Shown: one piece after another, positions 37,025-44,654 of the stretch
Layout: the number at the start of each line of letters is the position of its first letter
Numbering within the stretch: position 1 is the stretch's first letter
Assembly: GCA_003151475.1 (NCBI GenBank)
Contig: PLXQ01000034.1
Location: forward strand, 121,537 to 185,536
Origin: Acidimicrobiaceae bacterium
Lineage (GTDB): Bacteria; Actinomycetota; Acidimicrobiia; Acidimicrobiales; UBA8190
DNA: 64,000 nt
Direction of reading: 5' to 3'
Program-made: the position numbers and the translations under genes
Notes under the pieces: model-generated
Seen by the model: only the letters and a program-made list of their open reading frames with translations
What the model was told of the DNA's origin: nothing
Database searches by the model: none

Positions 37025-37297
37025 CTAGACCTCGATCTCCACCTCGTAGACCGCGCTGCTGATCACAGGGGGGCCAACAGCGGGCGTCAGCGCGGTGACC
37101 GCTGATTTGGCATTGTCTTCGGAGTCGAACATGACCACGCACGTGCCGGTTCCAACGCCATCGTTCATCCACGTCCCCTTCTCGAAACCCGGCAGCGCCT
37201 TCGCCTCCGGAATGACAAAGTCGCTCAGGATCGAGTGTCGGTGTTCGATGTCCGAGTTCGGGTCGAGCTTCACTTGGATCAGGACAGCGTGTGTCAT
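37025..37297 (-). CDS. Small dimeric alpha/beta-barrel (ABM-like) protein
   Basis: The 90-residue protein has the beta-alpha-beta pattern of antibiotic-biosynthesis-monooxygenase and related ferredoxin-like barrel proteins: THAVLIQVKLDP, then DFVIPEAKALPGFEKGTWMN with the conserved LPGF turn, then TCVVMFDSEDNAKSAV. Members may be oxygenases or simple binding proteins; no cofactor site can be called. It is a reverse-strand cargo gene between copies A and B of the virB4 5' end. Confidence 0.75.
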   Translation of the reverse strand: MTHAVLIQVKLDPNSDIEHRHSILSDFVIPEAKALPGFEKGTWMNDGVGTGTCVVMFDSEDNAKSAVTALTPAVGPPVISSAVYEVEIEV

Positions 37298-37417
37298 CTC
37301 TGTTTACCTCCGAAAAGACGGATCTGCACCAACGTAGCGTCACCCACCCCACCCATGGCCAAGCCCGAACGCGTAGGTCTGATGTGCTGGTGATAGGTAC
37401 GTGGACAGGAATGCCGC

Positions 37418-37630
37418 AAGGTGACTCGTTCACGCTCGGTCCATGGGCGTTCCCGCACATCAGGCCACTACCCGGCATCTCGGCGCTGCGTATCCGTTTG
37501 CGTCCGAAGCTGGACTCGGCGGGCGTGGTGTCCTCATCGGGCGCGATCTGCTCGGCGGCGCTTTCGTCTACGACCCCTTCGAGCTCTATCGAAGCGGACT
37601 CCTGACGAAGGTGAGTATTCAGCCGGGGCG
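37418..37630 (+). pseudogene. Truncated copy B of the virB4 5' end
   Basis: AAGGTGAC at 37418 and an ATG at 37443 begin a frame whose first 55 residues (MGVPAHQATTRHLGAAYPFA and on to ELYRSGLLT) are identical to the intact VirB4-like protein at 39108. Yet 22 of the 55 codons differ, all synonymously (about 86% base identity). After codon 55 the sequence becomes AAGGTGAGTATT and no longer matches virB4. The frame then runs on only into antisense of the archease gene. It is therefore a severed 5' end, not a working ATPase. No other gene is visible in 37298-37657. Confidence 0.9.
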
Positions 37631-37657
37631 TAAGAGGCTACGACGCCTCCTGCGGGC

Positions 37658-38107
37658 TCATACCTCCAGGACGACCCGACACCGCCAGGTCCCCCCGTGT
37701 TCACCGACCTCGAGGCCGTGCCAGGACACGGCTTTGGGGACCGGCCCGATAAGGGCCACCTCGGCGACGTCGACGACTTCCAGGTCGCCGGCCATCCCAC
37801 CGTCCTCGGCCTCGGCCAGATGGACGTGCACGGGCACCTTCTCGAACACGTCGACCGTGTCGATGACCTCTTCGAGCAGTCCGACGAGGAGGTCGGGAGT
37901 GGGGGCAGACTCCAGGACCATCGGGAGCATCGTCGTCGTGGCGGTGTCACGGAGGTCGGCAAACTCGCTCACCAGGGCGCCGACAGCCTCCGCCATGCAG
38001 GTGATCCGATCCGGTCCCCACGCTTCGATGACGGGGCCCGCCGTCTGGGGCGTGAGCCGGAATCCGCGATCGCCGGGTAGATCATCTGGCTCGTGTCCCG
38101 TTTCCAT
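37658..38107 (-). CDS. Archease-family protein
   Basis: The 149-residue protein shows the archease layout. GFRLTPQTAGPVIEAWG replaces the usual EHTADVGIEAxG start, then ITCMAEAVGALVSEFADL (the helical segment after the first strand), and LLVGLLEEVIDTVDVFEKVP. Archease activates the RtcB RNA ligase in other organisms, but no rtcB lies in the window, so the partner is unknown. The ATG at 38107 overlaps the stop of the HhH-GPD gene (ATGA), so the two are co-translated cargo. Confidence 0.75.
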   Translation of the reverse strand: METGHEPDDLPGDRGFRLTPQTAGPVIEAWGPDRITCMAEAVGALVSEFADLRDTATTTMLPMVLESAPTPDLLVGLLEEVIDTVDVFEKVPVHVHLAEAEDGGMAGDLEVVDVAEVALIGPVPKAVSWHGLEVGEHGGTWRCRVVLEV

Positions 38108-38865
38108 CAGCGGACGCCCGTCCGCGCCGGAGCCGGTGCCCCTGGTGCCAGATGTGCCAAGGCGGAGCACTTCCGTCCACCGGGACAGGTTCCCAGATCG
38201 GAGCGGTGGGCCAGCGCGGTCCGTACGAGAGCGCCTTCGAGGTCGCGTAAATCGACACCGGCTGCCACCGACAGAGATCGCAGGTGGCCCAGCGGGTCAC
38301 GGGCACGTTCGCCGATGAGGCCGAGGTGGTGGGCACAGGTCACCGTCCGGGGGTCGAGTGCGGGCGTCGCCAGGGTCCACACGCCGCGTAGCTCGCGCAG
38401 GAAGATGCCGACGGTGACCGGCCCCCAGCCGGGTAGCTCGTCGAGTGCCTCCTCGAGCTCGGCCGGTGTGCGCGCGTTGTCGGGGATGGCGCACACACGC
38501 CCGCCGTAGTGCTCGCCGAGCACGTCGCACAGCGCGTGCAGCCGGGTGGCCGTCTTGTAGTCGTATCGTGCGTACCCGCCACGGTCGAGCAGGGCCACGA
38601 GGTAGTCCCATCCAAACGCCCTGGCGGTGGCCACCGTCACCCCCGCCTCGTCGAGCACGTGAAAGGTGCGCTCGGCGATGGCGGTGGGAATCCGGGCCCC
38701 GAACAATGTTGCCGCCATGAACCACCGGTCGACTTCGGCTTCACCGGCCTCGACGTCGACGCCCAAGGCCGTCGAGAATCGGCCGCCACCCGCCACGAGG
38801 CGCCGCACCATGTCGGTGCGGGCGCGCCGGGCGGCGAGAACAGGGGCCGTGGCGATCGTGTCCAC
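38107..38865 (-). CDS. HhH-GPD superfamily DNA glycosylase-like protein
   Basis: The 252-residue protein resembles endonuclease III-type base-excision enzymes. RYDYKTATRLHALCDVLGEH leads to a helix-hairpin-helix, LDELPGWGPVTVGIFLRELRG, near residues 156-177. The catalytic region reads LDPRTVTCAHHLGL, and the Cys pair of LGTCPGGRKCSA near the C-terminus is not the full four-Cys iron-sulfur loop. The GTG at 38865 is preceded by GAGG; longer frames upstream are low-complexity. It is a reverse-strand cargo gene coupled to the archease. Substrate base unknown. Confidence 0.78.
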   Translation of the reverse strand: MDTIATAPVLAARRARTDMVRRLVAGGGRFSTALGVDVEAGEAEVDRWFMAATLFGARIPTAIAERTFHVLDEAGVTVATARAFGWDYLVALLDRGGYARYDYKTATRLHALCDVLGEHYGGRVCAIPDNARTPAELEEALDELPGWGPVTVGIFLRELRGVWTLATPALDPRTVTCAHHLGLIGERARDPLGHLRSLSVAAGVDLRDLEGALVRTALAHRSDLGTCPGGRKCSALAHLAPGAPAPARTGVR

Positions 38866-39082
38866 TCCCTCACCATCGCCCCGGCCGGCCCTGCACCGCA
38901 AGAGCCGAAGGTCACCAATTCGACAGGCCCGCAGCCTTCCGTCGAACGCCGCCCGCGGCGCGGCGCCTGAAGAGCCCACGTTGGCGTCCCTCCGTCATTA
39001 GGGACCGCCCGGCCATTGAGTGCGATGGTTGGTCAACCCATCGGCCGTCGGAGCGTGGGAGGACCGTCGCAAGGAGCCCCGC

Positions 39083-39272
39083 AAGGTGACCGGACCATCT
39101 TCCGTTCATGGGCGTCCCCGCACACCAGGCCACCACCCGGCATCTCGGTGCCGCCTACCCCTTCGCGTCCGAAGCCGGGCTCGGTGGGCGCGGCGTCCTC
39201 ATCGGACGTGACCTGCTCGGTGGCGCCTTCGTCTACGACCCCTTCGAGTTGTATCGAAGTGGGCTCCTGACG
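39083..39272 (+). repeat. Intact copy C of the virB4 leader and 5' end
   Basis: This is the third copy of the repeated module and the only one joined to the full gene. AAGGTGAC at 39083 lies 25 bases before the ATG at 39108. Homology with copies A and B runs from about 35 bases upstream of AAGGTGAC to codon 55 (39272), where copies A and B switch to AAGGTGAGTAT and this copy continues AATCCCAACATGG. Confidence 0.92.
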
Positions 39273-40439
39273 AATCCCAACATGGTCGTCTTCGGCCAGA
39301 TCGGTCGGGGCAAGAGCGCCTTTGTGAAGACGTACCTGTGGCGTCAGGCGGTATTCGGCCGCCGGTCTTGGGTGGTGGATCCGAAAGGGGAGTACACGGC
39401 GCTCGCCCAGGCCTGGGGAGTCGAACCCGTGGCCCTGCGGCCCGGGGGTCATGTGCGGCTAAATCCTCTGGACGCACCACCGGCCCGAGCGGGTGCCGAC
39501 GACGACGGGACCCGTCGCAGAGCCGAGCTGTTGGCATCGCTGGCCGCCGGCAGCCTCGGCCGATCGTTGGCCCCGACCGAACGGACCGCCGTCGAGTTGG
39601 CCGTGGCCGACGTGTCCGGTCCCGACGGCAGGGCGGCCGCGGGCGGCGCCGCGCCGGCGCCGACCTTGCCCCAGGTTGTCGACGCCCTTCTCATGCCGAA
39701 AGCGTCCTCGGCGGCCGCCATACGCACCACGGTGGACGCGCTGGCGGCCGACGGCCGTCATGTGGCGCTCGAACTGCGTCGCCTCGTGGCCGGAGACCTC
39801 CAGGGCATGTTCGACGCCGCCACTTCGCCGGGCATCAATTTGAGCGGTCCCCTCGTGGTCCTCGATCTCTCCGCCGTCTACCACTCGGCCGCTCTCGGGG
39901 TGATCATGACGTGCGCCGCCGCCTGGCTGCAGGCGGCCGTCGCCGGGCTCGAACTGACAGCCGGTGTCGTGGTGGTCGTCGACGAGGCCTGGGCCATTCT
40001 GGCCAACGTCGCCGTGGCCCGGTGGCTCCAGTCCAGCTGGAAGCTGTCACGGGCCTGGGGTGTGTCGAACATCGCCGTTCTCCACCGGTTGTCCGATCTC
40101 ACTTCGGCCGGGGCTTCGGGCTCCGAGCAGGTCGGCCTGGCGCAGGGGCTCCTGGCCGACTCTGAGACCCGTGTCGTCTACGCTCAGCCACCCGGTGAGG
40201 TAGAACGCGCCGGAGAGCTCCTGGGCCTGTCATCCACCGAGACCGAGCTCGTCCCCCATCTAAGGCGGGGCGTAGCGCTGTGGAAGGTCGGTGCACGGTC
40301 ATTTCTCGTCCAGCACCGGCTGTCTGACATCGAGGCGGCCTTCGTCGACACCGACGCACGCATGATGGCAACCGGCGTCCCCGGTACGGGCGTCCCCGGT
40401 ACCGGCGATACCGGGCCCGCCCTCACCGGTCCCGGCTGA
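39108..40439 (+). CDS. VirB4/TraC-like secretion ATPase
   Basis: The 443-residue ATPase has Walker A GQIGRGKS at residues 63-70, the WVVDPKGEYTALAQAWG segment conserved in conjugation ATPases, and Walker B VVVVVDEAW near residues 287-295. A C-terminal SNIAVLHRLSDL stretch acts as the arginine/sensor-like region. It should energise assembly or transport at the membrane. It is shorter than full VirB4 and fits the actinobacterial form following SCO6880-like proteins. The first 55 codons are repeated twice upstream. The C-terminus carries two copies of VPGTG encoded by a short tandem repeat. The coupling ATPase follows after 11 bases. Confidence 0.85.
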   Translation: MGVPAHQATTRHLGAAYPFASEAGLGGRGVLIGRDLLGGAFVYDPFELYRSGLLTNPNMVVFGQIGRGKSAFVKTYLWRQAVFGRRSWVVDPKGEYTALAQAWGVEPVALRPGGHVRLNPLDAPPARAGADDDGTRRRAELLASLAAGSLGRSLAPTERTAVELAVADVSGPDGRAAAGGAAPAPTLPQVVDALLMPKASSAAAIRTTVDALAADGRHVALELRRLVAGDLQGMFDAATSPGINLSGPLVVLDLSAVYHSAALGVIMTCAAAWLQAAVAGLELTAGVVVVVDEAWAILANVAVARWLQSSWKLSRAWGVSNIAVLHRLSDLTSAGASGSEQVGLAQGLLADSETRVVYAQPPGEVERAGELLGLSSTETELVPHLRRGVALWKVGARSFLVQHRLSDIEAAFVDTDARMMATGVPGTGVPGTGDTGPALTGPG

Positions 40440-40450
40440 GGTCCGCCGCT

Positions 40451-41962
40451 GTGGGTTCGGTCCTTTTCTTCTTCGCCGTCTCGATCCTGGCCTCGGCCTG
40501 GTTGGCCGCCGGTGCGTCCGCAGCGACCGGTGGGGTCGGTCGGGCGGGGGCGCAACGCACCGGGGCCGGATCCGGCGCCGCCCGCTGGTGGCCCTGGACG
40601 CGCCACGCCGCTGGTCGCGGTGCCGGCCACGAGTCCGCTCGTTGGGCGCGTCGAGGAGACCTCCGGTCTCTGGAAGTGAAGGCACCGGTGGCGGGCCGTC
40701 TCACTCTCGGAGTGGCCGGCAAAAGGCTGATGGCGGCCGATGCCGGGCATTCGCTCCTGGTGGTCGGTCCCACGCAGAGCTACAAGACGACGGGGCTGGC
40801 CGTTCCCGCCCTGCTCGAATGGAAGGGTCCCGTACTGGCCGCCTCGGTCAAAGGCGACCTCGTCCACGACACTGTCGCCTGGAGACGAAGCCAGGGGAAG
40901 GTGTGGATCTACGATCCCTCGGCGTCGACGGACCTCGAGACGGCGCGCTGGTCGCCTTTGGCCGCGGCGGTGACGTGGACCGGAGCGCGGCGCGTGGCCG
41001 ATGGTCTCGTCGAAGCGGGACGGACATCACCGGGTGGGCTCACCGATGGCGACTTCTGGTACGCCACCGCCGCCAAACTGCTCGCCCCTCTCCTGCTGGC
41101 CGCCGCCGCAACGGGGCGCACCATGTCGGATGTGGTGCGCTGGGTGGACGAGCAGGAGACCGACGAGGTGGTGGACGCGCTCGACAGTTCGGGGGAGTGG
41201 CAGGCCCTCCAAGCGCTGCGGGCAACGTGGGGTCGTGACGAACGGCAACGCAGTGCCGTCTACACCACGGCCGAGACCGTGGTCGAGGTCTTCGCCGACC
41301 CGGCCGTGGCGGCGTCGGCCGTGCCCGGGCGCAGCGACGTCGATCCCGTGGCCCTGCTCGAGTCGAGCAACACCTTGTATCTCTGCGCCCCCGCCCACGA
41401 GCAACGCCGGCTCCGACCGCTGTTCTCCGGACTCGTCACCCGGGTCATCGACGCCGCCTACGACAGCGCGGCGCGCCAGGGCCGGGCCCTCGACCCACCG
41501 CTGCTCGTCGTGCTCGACGAAGCGGCCAACGTGGCCCCGCTGGCCGAGCTCGACGTGTTGGCCTCGACGGCCGCCGGCTACGGGATCCAACTCGTCACCG
41601 TCTGGCAGGACCTGGCCCAGCTCACCGCCCGCTACGGGGCCCGGGCGGGCACGGTGGTGAACAATCACCGGGCCAAGCTGTTCCTGTCCGGGATCGCCGA
41701 CCCGGGAACCCTCGAACACGCCAGCACCCTCATCGGCGAGGGTGAGCACCCGGTGTCCTCCACCACCGTCGACCGTGGCCGCGCCGCTGGTTCGACCACC
41801 ATGACCGCCGGCTACCGCCGGCTGGCACCGGCCGACGCGCTGCGTCGGATGGCTCCGGGGACCGGGGTGCTCATCTCCGGGCACCTTCCTCCGGCGCGTC
41901 TGCGCCTGCGCCCCTGGTATCGGGACCCCGAGCTGCGCCGCCGGTCGAAGGGGGAGACGTGA
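40451..41962 (+). CDS. VirD4/TraG-like coupling ATPase
   Basis: The 503-residue protein begins with a membrane segment (VLFFFAVSILASAWLAAGAS), followed by a soluble P-loop domain. Walker A is GPTQSYKT at residues 106-113, then VKGDLVHDTVAWRRSQG and IYDPSAST typical of TraG/VirD4, and Walker B LLVVLDEA near residues 351-358. YGIQLVTVWQDLAQL matches the family's conserved arm. It would deliver substrates to the channel. One small point is the single N-terminal helix rather than two. It is the last recognisable gene of the secretion cluster. Confidence 0.87.
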   Translation: MGSVLFFFAVSILASAWLAAGASAATGGVGRAGAQRTGAGSGAARWWPWTRHAAGRGAGHESARWARRGDLRSLEVKAPVAGRLTLGVAGKRLMAADAGHSLLVVGPTQSYKTTGLAVPALLEWKGPVLAASVKGDLVHDTVAWRRSQGKVWIYDPSASTDLETARWSPLAAAVTWTGARRVADGLVEAGRTSPGGLTDGDFWYATAAKLLAPLLLAAAATGRTMSDVVRWVDEQETDEVVDALDSSGEWQALQALRATWGRDERQRSAVYTTAETVVEVFADPAVAASAVPGRSDVDPVALLESSNTLYLCAPAHEQRRLRPLFSGLVTRVIDAAYDSAARQGRALDPPLLVVLDEAANVAPLAELDVLASTAAGYGIQLVTVWQDLAQLTARYGARAGTVVNNHRAKLFLSGIADPGTLEHASTLIGEGEHPVSSTTVDRGRAAGSTTMTAGYRRLAPADALRRMAPGTGVLISGHLPPARLRLRPWYRDPELRRRSKGET

Positions 41963-41966
41963 GCCG

Positions 41967-43269
41967 CTACCGGCGCCCCAGAGTCTCGGCCACCTCGTGC
42001 AGCCGGCCCCGAAAGTCGGGATGGGCGATATCGGCCAGTGCCCGCGCCCGTTCGCGCACGGTGAGGCCATACAGGTCGGCGGCGCCGAATTCGGTCACCA
42101 CCACGCCGGTGTGGTGGCGCGGCGTCGAGACCACCGCCCCCTCGGGGGGAAAGGGCACGATGCGCGAGCGCACGGCGCCGCCCACCGTGGCCGTGGCGTT
42201 CAGGCAGATCAGAGAGTGGGCGTCGGGATGGAGCTCGGCTCCGGCCACGAAATCCTCGTGGCCGCCGACACCGGAGATCTGCTTGCCGTCGATGCTGTCG
42301 GCCACCACCTGTCCGTACAGATCGAGGCACAGCGCCCCGTTGATCGACACCAGCTTGTGGTTCTGTCCGATGACGGTGGGGTCGTTGACGATGTCGACGG
42401 GAACGAAGGCCACCCCGGCGTTGGCATCGAGCCAGTGGTAGAGATCAGCCGTTCCGAGGGCAAAGGTGGTGACCGACACGCCGTCGAAGACGCCCTTGGC
42501 GTCATTCGTCACCTTGCCCGCCTGGTGCAGATGCATGAGGCCGGTGGTGAACATCTCCGAGTGCACGCCGTACCCGCCACCCGGTCCCTGCGCCAACGCC
42601 GCGGCCACGATGTTGGGCACGGCACCCATGCCGTCTGCAAGGTGCTGCCGTCGGTGACGAAGGCCAGGGCGTGACCGGCGACGGCGATGTCGGCCTCCGA
42701 CGGTGCGGGGTCTTCGAGGACGTAGGGATCGCCGTCCGCCTCGACCAGCACATCGATCAACTCGACGGGAAGAGTGTTGTCGAACTGCGGGGCCAGGCTG
42801 TGGGTGCGGGGCAGGTGCGGGTTCACCTCGACCAGCAGGACCCGGTCGGGGTGAGTCCCGGCCCTGCTCAGCTCGTCTCTCGTCGCTCCCAGGTGCAACG
42901 ACAGGTTGACCCTGCCGTCGGCGTCGGGCGGTGCTGCCTGGGCCGTCATGATCCGGGGGGCGAAGGGGGCGAGGATGGGGGCGAACTGGCGGAAGCTTCC
43001 CCGGGAACGAGCTCGATGTTGTGGCCCTCGGCCAACAAGATGCGTTCGGCCGGCCCGAAGAACCCCGAACGGTACGAGACGCCGGGCTTGGTGAGCACGG
43101 TGTAATAGCCGAGCAGCAGCGCGCCGCCGAGCACCAGGTCCTCCCAGTCGTCGCGTCCGCCCAGAGCCGTCAAGAAGGCGTCGGGATTTCCCGGGCCGAG
43201 CCCGAAGCCGATGGTGTCACGGGGACGGACGAGGGCGGCGGCCTCCTCCGGCGTTCAAGTCCCCGTCAT
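41967..43269 (-). pseudogene. Acetyl-CoA hydrolase/transferase (4-hydroxybutyrate CoA-transferase type), broken
   Basis: Three frames on the - strand join into one CoA-transferase. TPEEAAALVRPRDTIGFGLG (5' part) leads to ILLAEGHNIELVPG; SFRQFAPILAPFAPRI to FVTDGSTLQT (middle, 42949-42635); and MGAVPNIVAAALAQGPGGGY to the end (42629-41967, with FTTGLMHLHQAGKVTND and GVGGHEDFVAGAE, family hallmarks). Lesions are an in-frame TGA at 43257-43255 four codons after the ATG at 43269, a one-base loss near 42995 and another near 42632. The three defects make an intact product unlikely; sequencing errors could explain the two deletions but not easily all three. It is convergent with the coupling ATPase. 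Confidence 0.82.
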
Positions 43270-43302
43270 CGAGCGAGAGTCTGCCCGTCGCGCCCCGCTC
43301 CT

Positions 43303-43400
43303 GGCGATGTCACCGCCGTCGTGGCGACCTCACCGCCGTCACCGCCGTCACCGCCGTCTCGGCGACCTCACCGCCGTCTCGGCGGCGTCACCGCCGTCAG
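43303..43400 (+). repeat. 20-bp GGCGACCTCACCGCCGTC-type tandem array
   Basis: Four imperfect 20-bp units of GGCGACCTCACCGCCGTC type, one of them expanded internally by extra ACCGCCGTC blocks, fill the gap upstream of the CoA-transferase relic and downstream of nothing else recognisable. It ends about 30 bases before the palindromic operator. Confidence 0.8.
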
Positions 43401-43430
43401 CCGTCCGGGTTCCGTCGGCGCTTTCCTTAT

Positions 43431-43464
43431 GGTAACGAACATGTTACCGTAACGATTCAGTTAC
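43431..43464 (+). promoter_or_regulatory. Two tandem palindromic operators (GTAAC-N6-GTTAC)
   Basis: GTAAC at 43432 pairs with GTTAC at 43443, and GTAAC at 43449 with GTTAC at 43460; the two palindromes are 17 bases apart. The first extends to GGTAAC...GTTACC. They end 2 bases before the AAGGAGG ribosome-binding site (43466-43472) of the ABM-like gene. The layout is typical of a TetR- or MarR-type repressor binding cooperatively. The tract is AT-richer than its surroundings. The regulator is not identifiable; the ArsR-type gene at 44271 is one candidate. Confidence 0.75.
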
Positions 43465-43477
43465 TAAGGAGGTCGTC

Positions 43478-43807
43478 GTGAGCGTGGTCGTAGTGCGGTA
43501 TCAGACGAAGGCAGACCGGGCCGATGAGAACCAGGCGCTGATCGAGAAGGTGTTCGGGGAGCTCAATGCCGACGGTCCCGACGGGTTGCGGTACGCCAGC
43601 TTCCGGTTGGCCGACGGGGTGAGCTTCGTGCACGTGGCGTCGGTCGAGACCGCCGACGGAACGAATCCGCTAAACGCGTCGCCGGCCTTCGCCGAGTTCC
43701 AACGCGAGATCAGCGACCGCGTGGAGGACGGGCCGGTGGCGTCGGGGGCCACCGTCGTCGGCTCGTACCGATTCTGGCCCGGTGAGCCCGGGACCCCGGC
43801 CCACTGA
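43478..43807 (+). CDS. ABM-like small protein behind the double operator
   Basis: The 109-residue protein looks like a dimeric alpha/beta-barrel monooxygenase or binding protein: VVVVRYQTKADRADENQALI, then GLRYASFRLADGVSFVHVAS, then FQREISDRVEDGPVASG. It starts with GTG at 43478, five bases after a strong AAGGAGG, the best ribosome-binding site seen in this region. Expression is probably repressed through the palindromes overlapping its promoter. No cofactor site is visible. Confidence 0.8.
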   Translation: MSVVVVRYQTKADRADENQALIEKVFGELNADGPDGLRYASFRLADGVSFVHVASVETADGTNPLNASPAFAEFQREISDRVEDGPVASGATVVGSYRFWPGEPGTPAH

Positions 43808-43847
43808 TGCCGGCGTTTTCTCTACCCTCGACACCGGGAGGATGCTC

Positions 43848-44264
43848 GTGACCGCTGAAGACGGGGGTCACGCGCACCCGTGGGTGCTCGAGACGCCGAG
43901 TGGGGGCTCTGAGTTCACGGCCTACCGTGATGAGACTCTCGATCCACCGTCACTGGTGGTACAGGTGGGCAAGACGCAACTGCGCTACCAACTCCGTTGC
44001 ATCGACGATCTGCACGCCATGCTCGCGACGCGCCGTGACTGGGTTCTGCTGGGCAACGCCGACGAGCAGAAGCCGGCAGCCGTTGGAACGGTGGAGGCCT
44101 GGGGCCGGGCGCCGGACAATCCGGTGGGCGGTTGGTACGGGATCAAAATGGGCCTGCGGGGGCGATTCGCCAACTACGTGCCCCCCGTTCTGGAGAAGCT
44201 CGGACTGGCCGAGGTCGAGCACAACGCCCGGAACAACCGCATGCGTGCCGTTTCGCCGGACTGA
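43848..44264 (+). CDS. Conserved small protein of unknown function
   Basis: I do not recognise this 138-residue protein. It has alternating short strands and helices (HPWVLETPSGGSEFTAYRD, RYQLRCIDDLHAMLATRRDW, WYGIKMGLRGRFANYVPP) and no membrane segment. GTG at 43848 lies 6 bases after GGGAGG and is the best start; ATG at 43842 would abut the ribosome site. It follows the operator-controlled gene by 40 bases and precedes the ArsR-type regulator by 6, so all may be one operon. Confidence 0.7.
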   Translation: MTAEDGGHAHPWVLETPSGGSEFTAYRDETLDPPSLVVQVGKTQLRYQLRCIDDLHAMLATRRDWVLLGNADEQKPAAVGTVEAWGRAPDNPVGGWYGIKMGLRGRFANYVPPVLEKLGLAEVEHNARNNRMRAVSPD

Positions 44265-44270
44265 CACCAC

Positions 44271-44654
44271 ATGACCGCCAGCGCCCCGGTCGGCGATCCC
44301 TTTGAAGCCCTCGGCGATCCGAACCGACGGGCGATCGTCGAGTTGCTCGGCTCCGGCGGCCGCTCCGTCGGTGAGCTGGCCGACGCCCTGCCCATCAGCC
44401 GGCCGGCCGTGTCGCGTCATCTGCGGCTGTTGAAGGAGGCGGGTCTGGTCGTGGAGGAGGCACAGGGAACGCGGCGCCTCTACAGCCTGCACGGGCAAGG
44501 CGTCGAGGCTGTGGAGGCCTACCTCGTCCAGGTCTGGGGAGATGTGGCCACCAGATTCCGGTTGATGGCAGAGAACACAGCCGAGGTGGCCCCGGGCAGC
44601 CCAGGAGCGAAGAAACCGACGCGGCCGCCCGGGAAAGGTAAGCGGAGTAGATGA
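44271..44654 (+). CDS. ArsR-family transcriptional regulator
   Basis: The 127-residue protein has a winged helix in residues 8-95: ALGDPNRRAIVELLGSGG, VGELADALPISRPAVSRHLR as the helix-turn-helix, and LVVEEAQGTRRLYSLHG as the wing. No metal-binding Cys or His cluster is seen, so it belongs to the metal-independent branch often paired with SRPBCC genes. The C-terminus is a Pro/Lys-rich tail. The ATGA overlap with the next gene confirms that pairing. Confidence 0.9.
   Translation: MTASAPVGDPFEALGDPNRRAIVELLGSGGRSVGELADALPISRPAVSRHLRLLKEAGLVVEEAQGTRRLYSLHGQGVEAVEAYLVQVWGDVATRFRLMAENTAEVAPGSPGAKKPTRPPGKGKRSR

Noticed and set aside
37443-38318. A fused protein of about 290 residues starting with the virB4 N-terminus.
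   Set aside because: After codon 55 the frame is antisense to the archease and glycosylase genes and shows no domain.
43303-43400. The CACCGCCGTC repeat as a CRISPR array.
   Set aside because: Units are contiguous 9-20 bp tandem repeats with no unique spacers.
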